Shown piece after piece: positions 7,654-15,673 of a DNA stretch of 18,533 nt. The notes under the pieces were generated by a model. The model was not told the origin of the DNA, did not search any database, and saw only the letters and a list, made by a program, of their open reading frames with translations. A program made the position numbers and the translations under genes. The stretch is from an uncultured Clostridia bacterium (GTDB lineage Bacteria; Bacillota; Clostridia; Peptostreptococcales; Anaerovoracaceae), in the NCBI GenBank assembly GCA_945788655.1, contig CALZMV010000008.1, positions 1 to 18,533 of the forward strand. Direction: 5' to 3'. Every line of letters begins with the position of its first letter. Within the stretch, counting starts at the first letter, position 1.

Positions 7654-8475
7654 ATGAAATTTACCAAAATGCACGGTGCAGGCAATGACTTTATCATAAT
7701 TAACAATATTGAAGAAAAGATACCTGTGGCAGAGCTTCCGAAGGTGGCTGAGAAGCTATGTCACAGAAGATTTTCAATAGGCGCAGATGGATTTATGGTT
7801 GTGGACCATCCCGAGTATGGTGGCGACTATAAGATGCGTTTTTACAATTCAGACGGAAGTTTAGGCGAAATGTGCGGCAACGGTGCGCGCTGTATCGCAA
7901 GATATGGTAATGAACATGGTCTTGCAGGAGATGTGCAGAAGATAGAAACCATCGCCGGTCTTGTAATCGGATATAAGGAAAGTGAAGACTTATACAGAAT
8001 CAAGCTTAATGACGTAACCACTATGAAGCACATTGCGATTCAGCAGGATGAAAAAGAGTACGATTGCGTATATGTTGAACTTGGCGATCCGGGCATCCCT
8101 CATGTAGTAGTAGAAATCCCTGGGCTTAAGGATATGGAAAGCGAAGAACTTCAGCAGCTGGGAAGAAACTTAAGACACTGCAAGTCATTTCCAAAGGGAG
8201 CTAATGTAAACTTTTACGATATTATCGGAAAGGATGAACTGGTTGAGCTTACATACGAAAGAGGTGTTGAAGGCTTCACTCTTGCCTGCGGAACAGGTAC
8301 CGGCTCTGTAGTTGCGGCCTTAACAAGAGAAAACCTTGTAAGCGGCAATAATGTTAAGGTTAATGTTCCGGGAGGAGTTTTGTACATAACCTTTAATGAA
8401 AAAGGTCTGTTTTTAACCGGACCTACAGCCGTAGTTGCCGAAGGCATAATAAATGAAAAAGAATTGCTTAAATAA
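7654..8475 (+). CDS. dapF: Diaminopimelate epimerase
   Basis: DapF converts LL- to meso-diaminopimelate in the cytoplasm, the step before lysine and a direct source of the cross-linking residue in DAP-type peptidoglycan. The 273-residue length is normal. The N-terminal FTKMHGAGNDF motif, the first catalytic cysteine Cys74 (in MCGNGARC) and the second, Cys212 (in ACGTGTGS), are all present, so the two-base mechanism is intact. The start is supported by AAAGGAG at 7638-7644, nine bases upstream. No other dap gene is adjacent. The 77-base gap before it has no convincing promoter (a TTGCCA at 7587 is not properly spaced from TATAGA at 7615), so it may be read through from the MATE gene. A terminator follows. 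Presence of dapF suggests meso-DAP in the wall, or at least lysine synthesis by this route. Confidence 0.97.
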   Translation: MKFTKMHGAGNDFIIINNIEEKIPVAELPKVAEKLCHRRFSIGADGFMVVDHPEYGGDYKMRFYNSDGSLGEMCGNGARCIARYGNEHGLAGDVQKIETIAGLVIGYKESEDLYRIKLNDVTTMKHIAIQQDEKEYDCVYVELGDPGIPHVVVEIPGLKDMESEELQQLGRNLRHCKSFPKGANVNFYDIIGKDELVELTYERGVEGFTLACGTGTGSVVAALTRENLVSGNNVKVNVPGGVLYITFNEKGLFLTGPTAVVAEGIINEKELLK

Positions 8476-8523
8476 AGAATATAAAAGCATATAAATAGAA
8501 GTAAAAATTTAATATAAAGATGG

Positions 8524-8557
8524 CATCTGCACTTGAAATAGCTGCAGATGTTTTTTT
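8524..8557 (+). terminator. Rho-independent terminator of dapF
   Basis: CATCTGCA (8524-8531) pairs with TGCAGATG (8543-8550) over 8 bp with an 11-base loop, followed by seven T (8551-8557). It lies 48 bases after the dapF stop, in an AT-rich stretch. Confidence 0.85.
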
Positions 8558-8581
8558 GTCTACCAATAGAGTACAGTTTAG

Positions 8582-8590
8582 TGGTATAAT
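8582..8590 (+). promoter_or_regulatory. Extended -10 promoter for trmO
   Basis: TGGTATAAT is a full extended -10 element (TGnTATAAT). No matching -35 is seen at the right spacing; TTGTCT at 8556 is 23 bases away. Extended -10 promoters can work without one. The predicted start of transcription, about 7 bases downstream, falls at or next to the ATG at 8598. Confidence 0.65.
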
Positions 8591-8597
8591 TAAAGAC

Positions 8598-9245
8598 ATG
8601 AAAACGATAGCATATATACATACAGATTTTAAAGAAAAGTTTGGAATACCAAGGCAGAGCGGCCTTGTAGATGCAAGGGGTGAGGTACACTTTGCTGAAC
8701 CTTACAATAACCCGGATGCAGTCAGGGGCTTAGAAGGATTTTCTCATATATGGATTATCTGGGGATTTCATCAGATTGAAAAGGATGAGTGGTCGCCTAC
8801 CGTAAGACCGCCTCGTTTGGGAGGCAATAAGAGAATGGGTGTATTTGCAACACGGTCTCCTTTCAGACCCAACAAGATTGGAATGTCCTGTGTAGAACTG
8901 GAACAGGTTGAGATGACAAAGGATGGTCCCGTTCTTCATGTCAAGGGCGTAGACATGCTGGATAAAACGCCCATTTATGACATCAAACCATATGTGCCCC
9001 TTGCCGATTGTCGGGTTGAAGCAAAGGGTGGATTCAGCGAAGAAAACAATAAAAATGTAGAAGTAGAATTTCTGTGCCCCATTCCCGATACAGCCAATAA
9101 AGAAATAATAGAAAAGCTTTTAAAGCAGGATCCAAGACCTGCATACAAAGACGATGAGGAACGTATATATATCATGGATTATGGTCGGTGGGAAATTCAA
9201 TTCAGAGGTAGCAAAGACCACATATATGTGGTAAAATTCTCGTAA
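8598..9245 (+). CDS. trmO: tRNA (N6-threonylcarbamoyladenosine(37)-N6)-methyltransferase TrmO
   Basis: This 215-residue protein belongs to the TsaA/YaeB (UPF0066) family, whose TrmO members methylate t6A37 to m6t6A in ANN-decoding tRNAs, notably threonine tRNA, using S-adenosylmethionine. Diagnostic segments are FKEKFGIPRQSGLV (11-24), FSHIWIIWGFH (48-58), VFATRSPFRPNKIG (82-95) and DIKPYVP (128-134). The ATG at 8598 is chosen because family proteins begin just a few residues before the I-Y-I-H-T-D-F segment. The longer in-frame ATG at 8520 would put 26 unrelated residues inside the dapF terminator. No ribosome binding site precedes 8598, and the -10 box ends only 7 bases before the ATG, so the mRNA is probably leaderless. 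It is likely co-transcribed with the next gene, 36 bases downstream. Confidence 0.92.
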   Translation: MKTIAYIHTDFKEKFGIPRQSGLVDARGEVHFAEPYNNPDAVRGLEGFSHIWIIWGFHQIEKDEWSPTVRPPRLGGNKRMGVFATRSPFRPNKIGMSCVELEQVEMTKDGPVLHVKGVDMLDKTPIYDIKPYVPLADCRVEAKGGFSEENNKNVEVEFLCPIPDTANKEIIEKLLKQDPRPAYKDDEERIYIMDYGRWEIQFRGSKDHIYVVKFS

Positions 9246-9281
9246 CTGATTATCAATTAATAAATGTTAGGGAGACTGTAT

Positions 9282-10055
9282 ATGGAACAGAAATATTTGG
9301 ATGATAGGATAAAAGCATTAAAGGGAAAGATAGGTTTCTATTACGAAAACCTTGTTACCGGAGAAACTCTTTGTCATAATGAGAGAGAAAGCTTCGAGGC
9401 GGCCAGCGTAATTAAGGTTCCTATATTTATGTACACTGCAAAGCTTGTTTCTGAGGGCAAACTAAACTGGTCTCAGAAAGTGCAGATAAAGGATGAGGAC
9501 AAAAAACCGAGCTGCGGTGCACTGCTGTCGCTAACAGGAGATTTAGAAGTAGATATAGACAGCCTTTGCAAGCTTATGATAACCATAAGCGATAACACTG
9601 CAACCAATATTTTGATGAGAGTTTGCGGTATAGAAAATATTCAGAACTGGCTGCAGAAAGATATGGGATTTACCAGCACACAGCTTCAGAGGGAACTCTT
9701 TGAAACTAATCCCGATAGAATAAATCTTTCGAACTACATAGGACCTAGGGAAATCGGATTATTGCTTAAGCTGATATATAATAGAGAGTTCATCAGTGAA
9801 GAAATTTCTCAAAAAATAGAGGAAACATTGCTTCTTCAGCAGATAAGACACAAGATTCCGGGCTATATCGGAAGAAAGAAAAAAATTGCCAACAAGACAG
9901 GTGAAGATGGTAACACTACTCACGATGCAGCCATCGTATTTGCAGGTGAGCCTTTTATTCTGGTAGTGTGTTCAAACGACACTGACGTTCCGGAAACAGA
10001 AAGATTTATCAGAGAAATCGCGTTGGAATTATATCAGGAAAATCACGGAGAATAG
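9282..10055 (+). CDS. Class A beta-lactamase-fold serine hydrolase, no signal peptide
   Basis: This 257-residue protein has the penicillin-binding/class A beta-lactamase fold (beta-lactamase2, PF13354). The three active-site motifs are visible: SVIK (Ser42-Lys45), SDN (103-105) and KTG (205-207). The N-terminus is charged and soluble (MEQKYLDDRIKALKGKIGFY), with no signal peptide, lipobox or membrane anchor, so it should be cytoplasmic, which is odd for a beta-lactamase. The omega-loop region (about 137-152) does not show a clear ExxLN motif with the deacylating Glu, so a true beta-lactamase role is uncertain; an esterase or amidase role is possible. The start at 9282 has GGAG (9271-9274) seven bases upstream; ATG 9264 lies upstream of that site and is less likely. 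It probably shares the trmO transcript. Function unknown beyond fold and motifs. Confidence 0.8.
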   Translation: MEQKYLDDRIKALKGKIGFYYENLVTGETLCHNERESFEAASVIKVPIFMYTAKLVSEGKLNWSQKVQIKDEDKKPSCGALLSLTGDLEVDIDSLCKLMITISDNTATNILMRVCGIENIQNWLQKDMGFTSTQLQRELFETNPDRINLSNYIGPREIGLLLKLIYNREFISEEISQKIEETLLLQQIRHKIPGYIGRKKKIANKTGEDGNTTHDAAIVFAGEPFILVVCSNDTDVPETERFIREIALELYQENHGE

Positions 10056-10119
10056 CTATTTGACAGCATTAATTGCAGATTACAGCAGATAATGGCAGTT
10101 TTACATTGGAGAATTATAT

Positions 10120-10626
10120 ATGGAAAACAACGAAAAGAATTATAATGAAGCCATCAATTACAACAAGCTTCAAAAAGCGGCAAAGAGCTGCATGAGGCTT
10201 GCTTCAGCAATTACTTTAGGAATATTAATGCTGCCATCAACAATAATGTATATGATTTTTCTGTATGAATCAGGAACCTTCGAGACCGTATGCATAGCGG
10301 TTTTATGGATTTTAACAATGCTCTATATTGCTATTGTTCCTGCAGTAAGATACGAAAGATATCGTTATATGATAAATGAAGAAGCCATTCGCGTAAGGAG
10401 AGGCTTTTTGTGGATAAATGAAGATATCGTGCCTATGGAAAGGCTTCATAAGATACAGGTGTCCCAGGGACCTGTTGCAAGAATTTTCAAGCTCTCAACA
10501 ATCAAGGTAACTACTGCAGGGGGAGATGTAAATATAAAGTTTCTCAAAGACGAGGAAGCAAAACAGATTGCAGAAGCGCTGAAGAAGAAGATTAATGAAA
10601 TAGCAATTCTGCAGAGGGAAAGATAA
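10120..10626 (+). CDS. Membrane PH-domain protein, YdbS-like
   Basis: This 168-residue protein resembles the bacterial PH-like family bPH_2 (PF03703), as in Bacillus subtilis YdbS. Two membrane segments lie near residues 27-50 and 57-75. A soluble PH-like domain follows (about 85-165), with the typical YMINEEAIRVRRGFLW start and the VPMERLHKIQVSQGPVARIF motif. The ATG has GGAG (10108-10111) eight bases upstream. The next gene, encoding a larger three-part relative, starts one base after this stop, the same pairing as ydbS-ydbT. In Bacillus those proteins have been linked to resistance against a bacteriocin (from memory); molecular role is not established. A TTGACA at 10060 lacks a properly spaced -10, so a promoter of its own is not shown. 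Confidence 0.8.
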   Translation: MENNEKNYNEAINYNKLQKAAKSCMRLASAITLGILMLPSTIMYMIFLYESGTFETVCIAVLWILTMLYIAIVPAVRYERYRYMINEEAIRVRRGFLWINEDIVPMERLHKIQVSQGPVARIFKLSTIKVTTAGGDVNIKFLKDEEAKQIAEALKKKINEIAILQRER

Positions 10627-10627
10627 C

Positions 10628-12130
10628 ATGGAAACAAAGAAATACAGATGCCACTTCTCCATAATATTTGAAAGCCTCTGGCAATTCTGGATTGTAATAT
10701 TCTTTATTATTTTCAATGAAATTGAGGTAATCATCGATGTTATACAGGAAGTAGGTACCAAAGGGATTATTGATCTGCTGCGTGAAGGTGGTCTTTGGGG
10801 ATTTTTGGTGCTCCTTGTTATAACCATAGGGATTTTCGGATTCCAGTTTTTCAGATGGAGAAAGACATGGATCAGTCTTGAGGATAATCTGGTAATAATA
10901 GAAAGAAATACCTTGCGGAAGATAAAAAACACCATAGCTATCGAGAATATTTCTGCTGTGAACATGGAAAGAAATCTTTTCGAAAGAGTGGTGGGAACCT
11001 ACAAAATTAAGATGGATACAAACAGCCTGTCTACTGCCAATGAAACAGACGTTTCAATAGTATTCAGCGAGGATATGGCCATTGAATTCAGAAGGCTTGT
11101 TCTTGAAAGAATAAATGCCCTAAAGGGAAATGGGGGAACACCTGCACTTTCCGAAGAAAGAACACCTGATGAAATTTTCGAGGAAAAAGCAGAGGGGAAG
11201 AAGGTTTTCCACTGCAGTACAAAGGACATGTTTATGCATGCTCTTTATTCTATGCCACTGTTTTCACTGATTATATCCATTGCAGGTATAGCAGGTGCAA
11301 TAGGGTATATATCATATTTCGGTTGGTTAAGCTTTTTCAAAGAGGCTATAGGCGGATTTATAGCTCTGGCATTTATTGTTGTGAGCTCTATCTGGTCAGT
11401 AGTTAAGCGATTCGTAATTTATTACAATTTTACTGTCTATAGAGACGGCAAGGATCTTCATGTGAAATGCGGGCTAATCAAGCTGAAGAGCTACACTGTT
11501 CCGGTGGATAAGATAACTGCTATTCAGATAGAGCAGCCTTTCTTTTCAAGATTCTTCAAAAAATATAATACCAAGGTTGTGACTGTAGGTGTTGGAGATG
11601 AAGACGGAGAATCCTCCAATATTACCATGTCTTTATCACTGCCGCAGTTAAGAGAACAACTTGAGGAACTTATACCCGAATATGATTGGGCCCGGATAGA
11701 CAATGTAGTCAGTGAGGATAAAGCAGGTATTTTTGTTAGAGTAATTAAGTCAATTAAATGGCACATAATTACCATCAGTGCTATACTGTTACTGACAATG
11801 CATTTCCATGCTCCGTGGTGGGCAGGCATCCTTATCCCACTTGTGTGTGATGCATACATAAATCTTCTTTATGTACTATCCCACAAAGCATCAGGCTACA
11901 ATATAACTGATGATGGGATGGTTCTTTCCTCGGGAATGTTCAACAAGGTATATATGGTATGCACATATGAAAAGGCACAATACATGATTAAGACTATACA
12001 TCCGGCAGCAAAGAAATATGGTGTTGCAGATGGTGTAATAATGCTTCTTAACTCGGCAGCATCACTGCCATATGTTAAGAATGACATATTAGATACAATA
12101 GCAGACAGAATAATAGGAGGAACAAAATGA
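10628..12130 (+). CDS. Membrane protein with repeated PH-like domains, YdbT-like
   Basis: This 500-residue protein is the YdbT-like partner of the gene before it. It has two membrane segments near the N-terminus (about 12-30 and 53-72), a PH-like domain (about 75-160), more membrane segments (about 200-255), a second PH-like domain with VPVDKITAIQIEQPFFSRFF (about 290-345), a further hydrophobic region (about 378-410) and a C-terminal PH-like domain. The motif P-x-x-[KR]-[IL]-x-x-[IV]-Q in the domains matches that of the upstream protein, implying duplication of one unit. AGAGGG at 10613-10618 precedes the ATG by 9 bases. Its TGA overlaps the ridA ATG as ATGA. The protein is likely to act in a complex with the YdbS-like protein at the membrane; the function is not known. 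Confidence 0.8.
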   Translation: METKKYRCHFSIIFESLWQFWIVIFFIIFNEIEVIIDVIQEVGTKGIIDLLREGGLWGFLVLLVITIGIFGFQFFRWRKTWISLEDNLVIIERNTLRKIKNTIAIENISAVNMERNLFERVVGTYKIKMDTNSLSTANETDVSIVFSEDMAIEFRRLVLERINALKGNGGTPALSEERTPDEIFEEKAEGKKVFHCSTKDMFMHALYSMPLFSLIISIAGIAGAIGYISYFGWLSFFKEAIGGFIALAFIVVSSIWSVVKRFVIYYNFTVYRDGKDLHVKCGLIKLKSYTVPVDKITAIQIEQPFFSRFFKKYNTKVVTVGVGDEDGESSNITMSLSLPQLREQLEELIPEYDWARIDNVVSEDKAGIFVRVIKSIKWHIITISAILLLTMHFHAPWWAGILIPLVCDAYINLLYVLSHKASGYNITDDGMVLSSGMFNKVYMVCTYEKAQYMIKTIHPAAKKYGVADGVIMLLNSAASLPYVKNDILDTIADRIIGGTK

Positions 12131-12504
12131 GAAAAATCGTAGCGACAACAAAGGCGCCTGCGGCAATCGGACCTTATGCACAGGCAAACATCTTAGGAAA
12201 CATGGTATTTACTTCAGGACAGATTCCACTTGTTCCCGAAACAGGGGAGATGGTCAGCGGCGGAATTGAAGAACAGACAAAGCAGGTTTTTGCAAATCTA
12301 AAGGCTGTATTGGAAGAAGCAGGAAGCGGACTTGACAAGATTATCAAGACCACATGTTTCCTTCAGAATATGGGAGATTTCGCAGCGGTAAATGAGGTGT
12401 ATGGCAGTTACTTTGAAGGAGAATATCCATCAAGATCTGCTGTAGAGGTTGCAAAGCTTCCTAAGGGTGCTTTAATTGAAATCGAAGTAATTGCGTATAT
12501 TTAG
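12127..12504 (+). CDS. ridA: RidA family enamine/imine deaminase
   Basis: RidA hydrolyses reactive 2-aminoacrylate-type enamines and imines, released by PLP enzymes such as threonine or serine dehydratase, to keto acids plus ammonia. This 125-residue protein has normal length and conserved residues: Tyr17 in IGPYAQA, SGQIPLVPETG (30-40), Arg103 in PSRSAVEVAKLP and Glu118 in ALIEIE, the last two at the same 15-residue spacing as Arg105/Glu120 of Salmonella RidA. It acts as a trimer in the family. AGGAGG at 12115-12120 is six bases before the ATG, which overlaps the stop of the PH-domain gene, so translation is coupled. A hairpin follows the stop. No threonine dehydratase or other obvious PLP enzyme is in the window, so the pairing with membrane PH proteins is not explained by pathway. 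Confidence 0.95.
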   Translation: MRKIVATTKAPAAIGPYAQANILGNMVFTSGQIPLVPETGEMVSGGIEEQTKQVFANLKAVLEEAGSGLDKIIKTTCFLQNMGDFAAVNEVYGSYFEGEYPSRSAVEVAKLPKGALIEIEVIAYI

Positions 12505-12524
12505 AATGTAAATTAAGTAAATGG

Positions 12525-12557
12525 AGCCGGAGGATAACTGATTGTTCTCCGGCTTTT
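12525..12557 (+). terminator. Rho-independent terminator after ridA
   Basis: AGCCGGAG (12525-12532) pairs with CTCCGGCT (12547-12554); A12534-T12545 plus two G-U pairs could extend the stem. The T-run is short (TTTT, 12554-12557) and runs almost into the next reading frame, so termination may be incomplete. The next gene has no clear promoter of its own and may depend on read-through. Confidence 0.7.
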
Positions 12558-12570
12558 GATGGTGAATGGA

Positions 12571-14295
12571 ATGAAACTTTTATCTGTTTTTTTATCATAT
12601 TTCGGAGCGCACAAGAAGCTGTTTATTATTGACATGACATGTGCTCTCTTAGTGGCGATTATAGATATAGCCTTTCCGCTGGTATCGAGATTTGCAATGT
12701 ATGAGCTTTTGCCGGGAAAGCTGTACAAGCTGTTTTTTATTCTGATGTTAACAACAGCTGTAACTTTTGGGATAAGGGCCTTGTTGAATTATATAATCAC
12801 TTTTTTTGGCCATATGTTCGGTATCAACGTTGAGGCAGACATCAGAGAAGACTTATACAAGCATTTTCAGGAGTTGGAATTCGATTTTTACGACAGAAAC
12901 CGTACAGGAAAGCTGATGAACAGGCTTACAGGAGACCTCTTTGAAATTACAGAGCTTGCTCATCACGGTCCTGAAGATCTTCTCATATCTCTGGCTACCA
13001 TTATTGGTGCTGTAAGTGTCATGTTTGCAGTACAATGGAAGCTTGCAGTTGTGGTCTTAATTATGATTCCCCTCTTTCTAGGTGTGGTTCTCATGTGCAG
13101 AAAGAGCATGATAAACAACTCCATGAAGGTTAAGATCAAGATGGCAGACATTAATGCCGACATTGAATCCACCATTTCCGGAATGAAGACTTCTAAAGCT
13201 TTCGACAATGAGAAGGGTGATTTTGCACGTTTTAAAAGGACTAATCACACCTACAAAAACTCTAAAAACGACTATTACAAGTCCATGGGCAGATTCAATG
13301 CGTCCATTGAGTTTTTTGTATGTATTCTGCAGGTTGCAGTAATTGCCTTCGGCGGATGGCTGATAATGGATGATCAGATGACATATATCGACCTTATAAC
13401 CTTTACCATGTATATTACCAGCTTTGTGACACCTGTAAGAAAGCTTGCCACATTAGCGGAGCTGTATACAAACGGTATTGCAGGGCTTAAACGATTTGTG
13501 GAGATTATGGAAATCGAACCTTCAATTGCAGAAAAGGCTGATGCTGTTGAATTGAAAAATGTTAAGGGCAATATAGAGATAAAGAATGTGGAATTCGGGT
13601 ATGGAATGGATAAGAACGTTCTAAAGGATGTTTCCCTTGATATTGCTGCAGGCGAGAATATAGCGGTTGTGGGACATTCCGGAGGAGGAAAAACTACTCT
13701 GTGCCAACTAATACCGAGATTTTATGATGTGGAGGGCGGAAGTATTTCCATAGACGGAAAGGACGTAAGAGACCTTACAAAAAGTTCTTTAAGAAGAAGC
13801 ATAGGAATAGTTCAGCAGGATGTCTTTCTCTTTGCAGACACGATATATGAAAATATAAGGTATGGAAAGCCTGAAGCGACATATGAGGAGGTAATTGAAG
13901 CAGCAAAGAAGGCAGAAATATACGAAGATATCATGAATATGCCTGACGGCTTTGAAACATATGTAGGCGAACGTGGAACACTTCTTTCCGGAGGACAGAA
14001 GCAAAGAGTTTCCATTGCGAGAATTTTCCTCAAAAATCCTCCAATTCTGATTCTTGATGAAGCAACCTCAGCCCTCGACACCATTACTGAACAGCAGATA
14101 CAAAAGGCATTTAATGAGTTATCAAAAGGAAGGACTACCATAATAATAGCTCACCGCCTGTCAACTATCAGGGATGCTGATAGGATTGTGCTTATAGAAA
14201 AGGGCAGAATTCAGGAATGCGGCAGTCACCGTCAGCTTATTGACAAGAATGGCGAGTACAAAAAACTATATTCTACCCAGATGCTTAATCAATAA
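12571..14295 (+). CDS. ABC exporter, fused membrane and ATPase domains
   Basis: This half-size ABC exporter of about 574 residues has six membrane segments in the first 300 residues and an ATPase domain after about residue 330. The ATPase is complete: Walker A GHSGGGKTT (368-376), Q-loop in VQQDVF, signature LLSGGQKQR (471-479), Walker B ILILDE ending at Asp496-Glu497, and the H-loop His528. It must dimerise to work; no second half-transporter is adjacent, so it is probably a homodimer (MsbA/BmrA-like) exporting a lipid, drug or peptide. There is no N-terminal peptidase domain. Start choice is uncertain: ATG 12571 has only a weak GGTGA (12561-12565), while ATG 12559 and TTG 12556 abut the ridA terminator and have no ribosome binding site. 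The downstream 93 bases are A-rich and hold the pyrH promoter. Confidence 0.9.
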   Translation: MKLLSVFLSYFGAHKKLFIIDMTCALLVAIIDIAFPLVSRFAMYELLPGKLYKLFFILMLTTAVTFGIRALLNYIITFFGHMFGINVEADIREDLYKHFQELEFDFYDRNRTGKLMNRLTGDLFEITELAHHGPEDLLISLATIIGAVSVMFAVQWKLAVVVLIMIPLFLGVVLMCRKSMINNSMKVKIKMADINADIESTISGMKTSKAFDNEKGDFARFKRTNHTYKNSKNDYYKSMGRFNASIEFFVCILQVAVIAFGGWLIMDDQMTYIDLITFTMYITSFVTPVRKLATLAELYTNGIAGLKRFVEIMEIEPSIAEKADAVELKNVKGNIEIKNVEFGYGMDKNVLKDVSLDIAAGENIAVVGHSGGGKTTLCQLIPRFYDVEGGSISIDGKDVRDLTKSSLRRSIGIVQQDVFLFADTIYENIRYGKPEATYEEVIEAAKKAEIYEDIMNMPDGFETYVGERGTLLSGGQKQRVSIARIFLKNPPILILDEATSALDTITEQQIQKAFNELSKGRTTIIIAHRLSTIRDADRIVLIEKGRIQECGSHRQLIDKNGEYKKLYSTQMLNQ

Positions 14296-14320
14296 AAAAG
14301 CAAAAAAAGTAAAAACAACT

Positions 14321-14349
14321 TTATTACAACATGGAAGATATGATATAAT
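14321..14349 (+). promoter_or_regulatory. Promoter of the pyrH operon
   Basis: An extended -10, TGATATAAT (14341-14349), lies 17 bases after TTATTA (14321-14326), a weak -35. Transcription should start near 14356, giving a leader of about 33 bases with the ribosome binding site GAGAGG at 14375-14380. Confidence 0.7.
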
Positions 14350-14388
14350 AATTTGAGCATGCATTTAACAAAATGAGAGGTATAAAAA

Positions 14389-15093
14389 ATGAAACCGGTA
14401 TATAACAGAGTGTTGCTAAAAATCAGTGGAGAAGCGTTGGCAGGAGAACAGCGCTTTGGTATCAATGAAGAGATGACAAGAAAGGTTGCCCAGCAGGTTA
14501 AGCAGATACATGACCTCGGTGTGCAGGTTGCAATCGTTGTTGGAGGAGGAAACTTCTGGAGAGGAAGAACCAGCAAGGATATGGACAGAGCTACAGCTGA
14601 CTATATGGGAATGCTGGCTACCGTTATGAACTCCCTGGCACTTCAGGATGCGTTCCTTGCCCTTGGTGTACCTACAAAGGTTCAAACCGCTATCGAAATG
14701 AGAGAGATTGCAGAGCCATATGCAAGAAGAAAGGCTTTAAGCCATCTAGAACATGGAGATATCGTAATATTCGGAGCTGGTACAGGCAGTCCGTTCTTCT
14801 CAACAGATACTACAGCTGCATTGAGAGCGGCTGAGATGGATGTAGATACGATTTTATTGGCTAAAAACGTAGATGCAGTATATGATAAAGACCCTGTAAT
14901 CCATGCTGATGCCAAGAAGTTCAGCAGACTTACACACATGGAAGTCGTTGAAAAGGATCTTAAGGTTATGGATTTAACAGCGGCTACACTTTGTAAAGAT
15001 AATAACATTAAAATTCATGTCTTCGCTATCTCAGAGGAAGGTAATGTAATGAAGGCAGTTCTCGGTGAAGATATCGGAACAATTATTGAATAG
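14389..15093 (+). CDS. pyrH: UMP kinase
   Basis: PyrH phosphorylates UMP to UDP with ATP and feeds all pyrimidine nucleotide pools; in bacteria it is a hexamer controlled by GTP and UTP. The 234-residue protein belongs to the amino acid kinase fold: KISGEALAG (11-19), VGGGNFWRG (51-59), the UMP-binding region ADYMGMLATVMN (70-81), and GAGTGSPFFSTDTTAALRA (129-147), followed by LLAKNVDAVYDKDP (156-169). The start has GAGAGG eight bases upstream. It heads an operon with frr 12 bases downstream, an arrangement conserved across many bacteria. Its own promoter carries an extended -10. Confidence 0.97.
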   Translation: MKPVYNRVLLKISGEALAGEQRFGINEEMTRKVAQQVKQIHDLGVQVAIVVGGGNFWRGRTSKDMDRATADYMGMLATVMNSLALQDAFLALGVPTKVQTAIEMREIAEPYARRKALSHLEHGDIVIFGAGTGSPFFSTDTTAALRAAEMDVDTILLAKNVDAVYDKDPVIHADAKKFSRLTHMEVVEKDLKVMDLTAATLCKDNNIKIHVFAISEEGNVMKAVLGEDIGTIIE

Positions 15094-15105
15094 GAGAGGA
15101 TTATT

Positions 15106-15660
15106 ATGGAAACAATCAAGAAGCACCTTGAAGAAAAGAGCCACAAGAGCATATTAATTTTAAAGGAAGATTTAAACACAGTCAGAGCAGGAAGAGCAAA
15201 TGCTGCATTGCTTGACAAGGTTATGGTTGAGTACTATGGAGTGCCTACACCACTTAAGAACCTGTCAAATATTTCAGTGCCTGACCCAAGAACACTCCTC
15301 ATCACTCCATTTGATATCAAGTCAATAGGAGAGATTGAAAAGGCAATTAATATGGCAAACATCGGTATTCATCCTTCAAACGATGGTAAGTGTGTAAGAC
15401 TCGTAGTTCCTCAGGTTACTGAAGAAAGAAGAAAAGAACTCACAAAGACAGTAAAGAAGATGGGTGAAGATGCTAAAGTTGCAGTAAGAAACTTGAGACG
15501 TGAAGCTAACGATGAATTAAAGAAGTTGGAAAAGGCTCACGAAATCACTGAAGATGATTTAAAGAAGGCTCTTGATCAGATTCAGAAAACTACAGATAAG
15601 ACAATCAAGGAAATTGACGATATCGTAGCTGCAAAGGATAAAGAAATTTTAGAAGTTTAA
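15106..15660 (+). CDS. frr: Ribosome recycling factor
   Basis: RRF works with EF-G to split the post-termination ribosome. The 184-residue length is standard, and the two-domain layout is visible: an N-terminal helix (about 1-28), the small beta domain (about 30-103, with VEYYGVPTPLKNLSNISVPDPR), then two long helices carrying VRNLRREANDELKK and a charged C-terminus. GAGAGG at 15094-15099 is six bases before the ATG and lies just after the pyrH stop. It is followed by a 10-bp perfect hairpin before uppS. Confidence 0.97.
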   Translation: METIKKHLEEKSHKSILILKEDLNTVRAGRANAALLDKVMVEYYGVPTPLKNLSNISVPDPRTLLITPFDIKSIGEIEKAINMANIGIHPSNDGKCVRLVVPQVTEERRKELTKTVKKMGEDAKVAVRNLRREANDELKKLEKAHEITEDDLKKALDQIQKTTDKTIKEIDDIVAAKDKEILEV

Positions 15661-15673
15661 TAATACTTAACAG

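Noticed and set aside
8520..8597. Upstream ATG at 8520 as the trmO start
   Set aside because: It lies in the dapF terminator, has no ribosome binding site, and would add 26 residues that do not look like the family's N-terminus.
8214..8690. Minus-strand open frame spanning the end of dapF and the start of trmO
   Set aside because: It crosses two well-supported + strand genes and the dapF terminator, and its translation shows no recognisable motif.
10060..10093. TTGACA after the serine hydrolase gene as a promoter for the PH-domain genes
   Set aside because: The nearest -10-like sequence, GATAAT at 10088-10093, is 22 bases away, and sequences at 16-18 bases spacing do not resemble TATAAT.
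10071..10104. Short GCAGAT-type direct repeats before the YdbS-like gene
   Set aside because: The copies are six or seven bases, imperfect and unphased, so they are within chance in AT-rich sequence.
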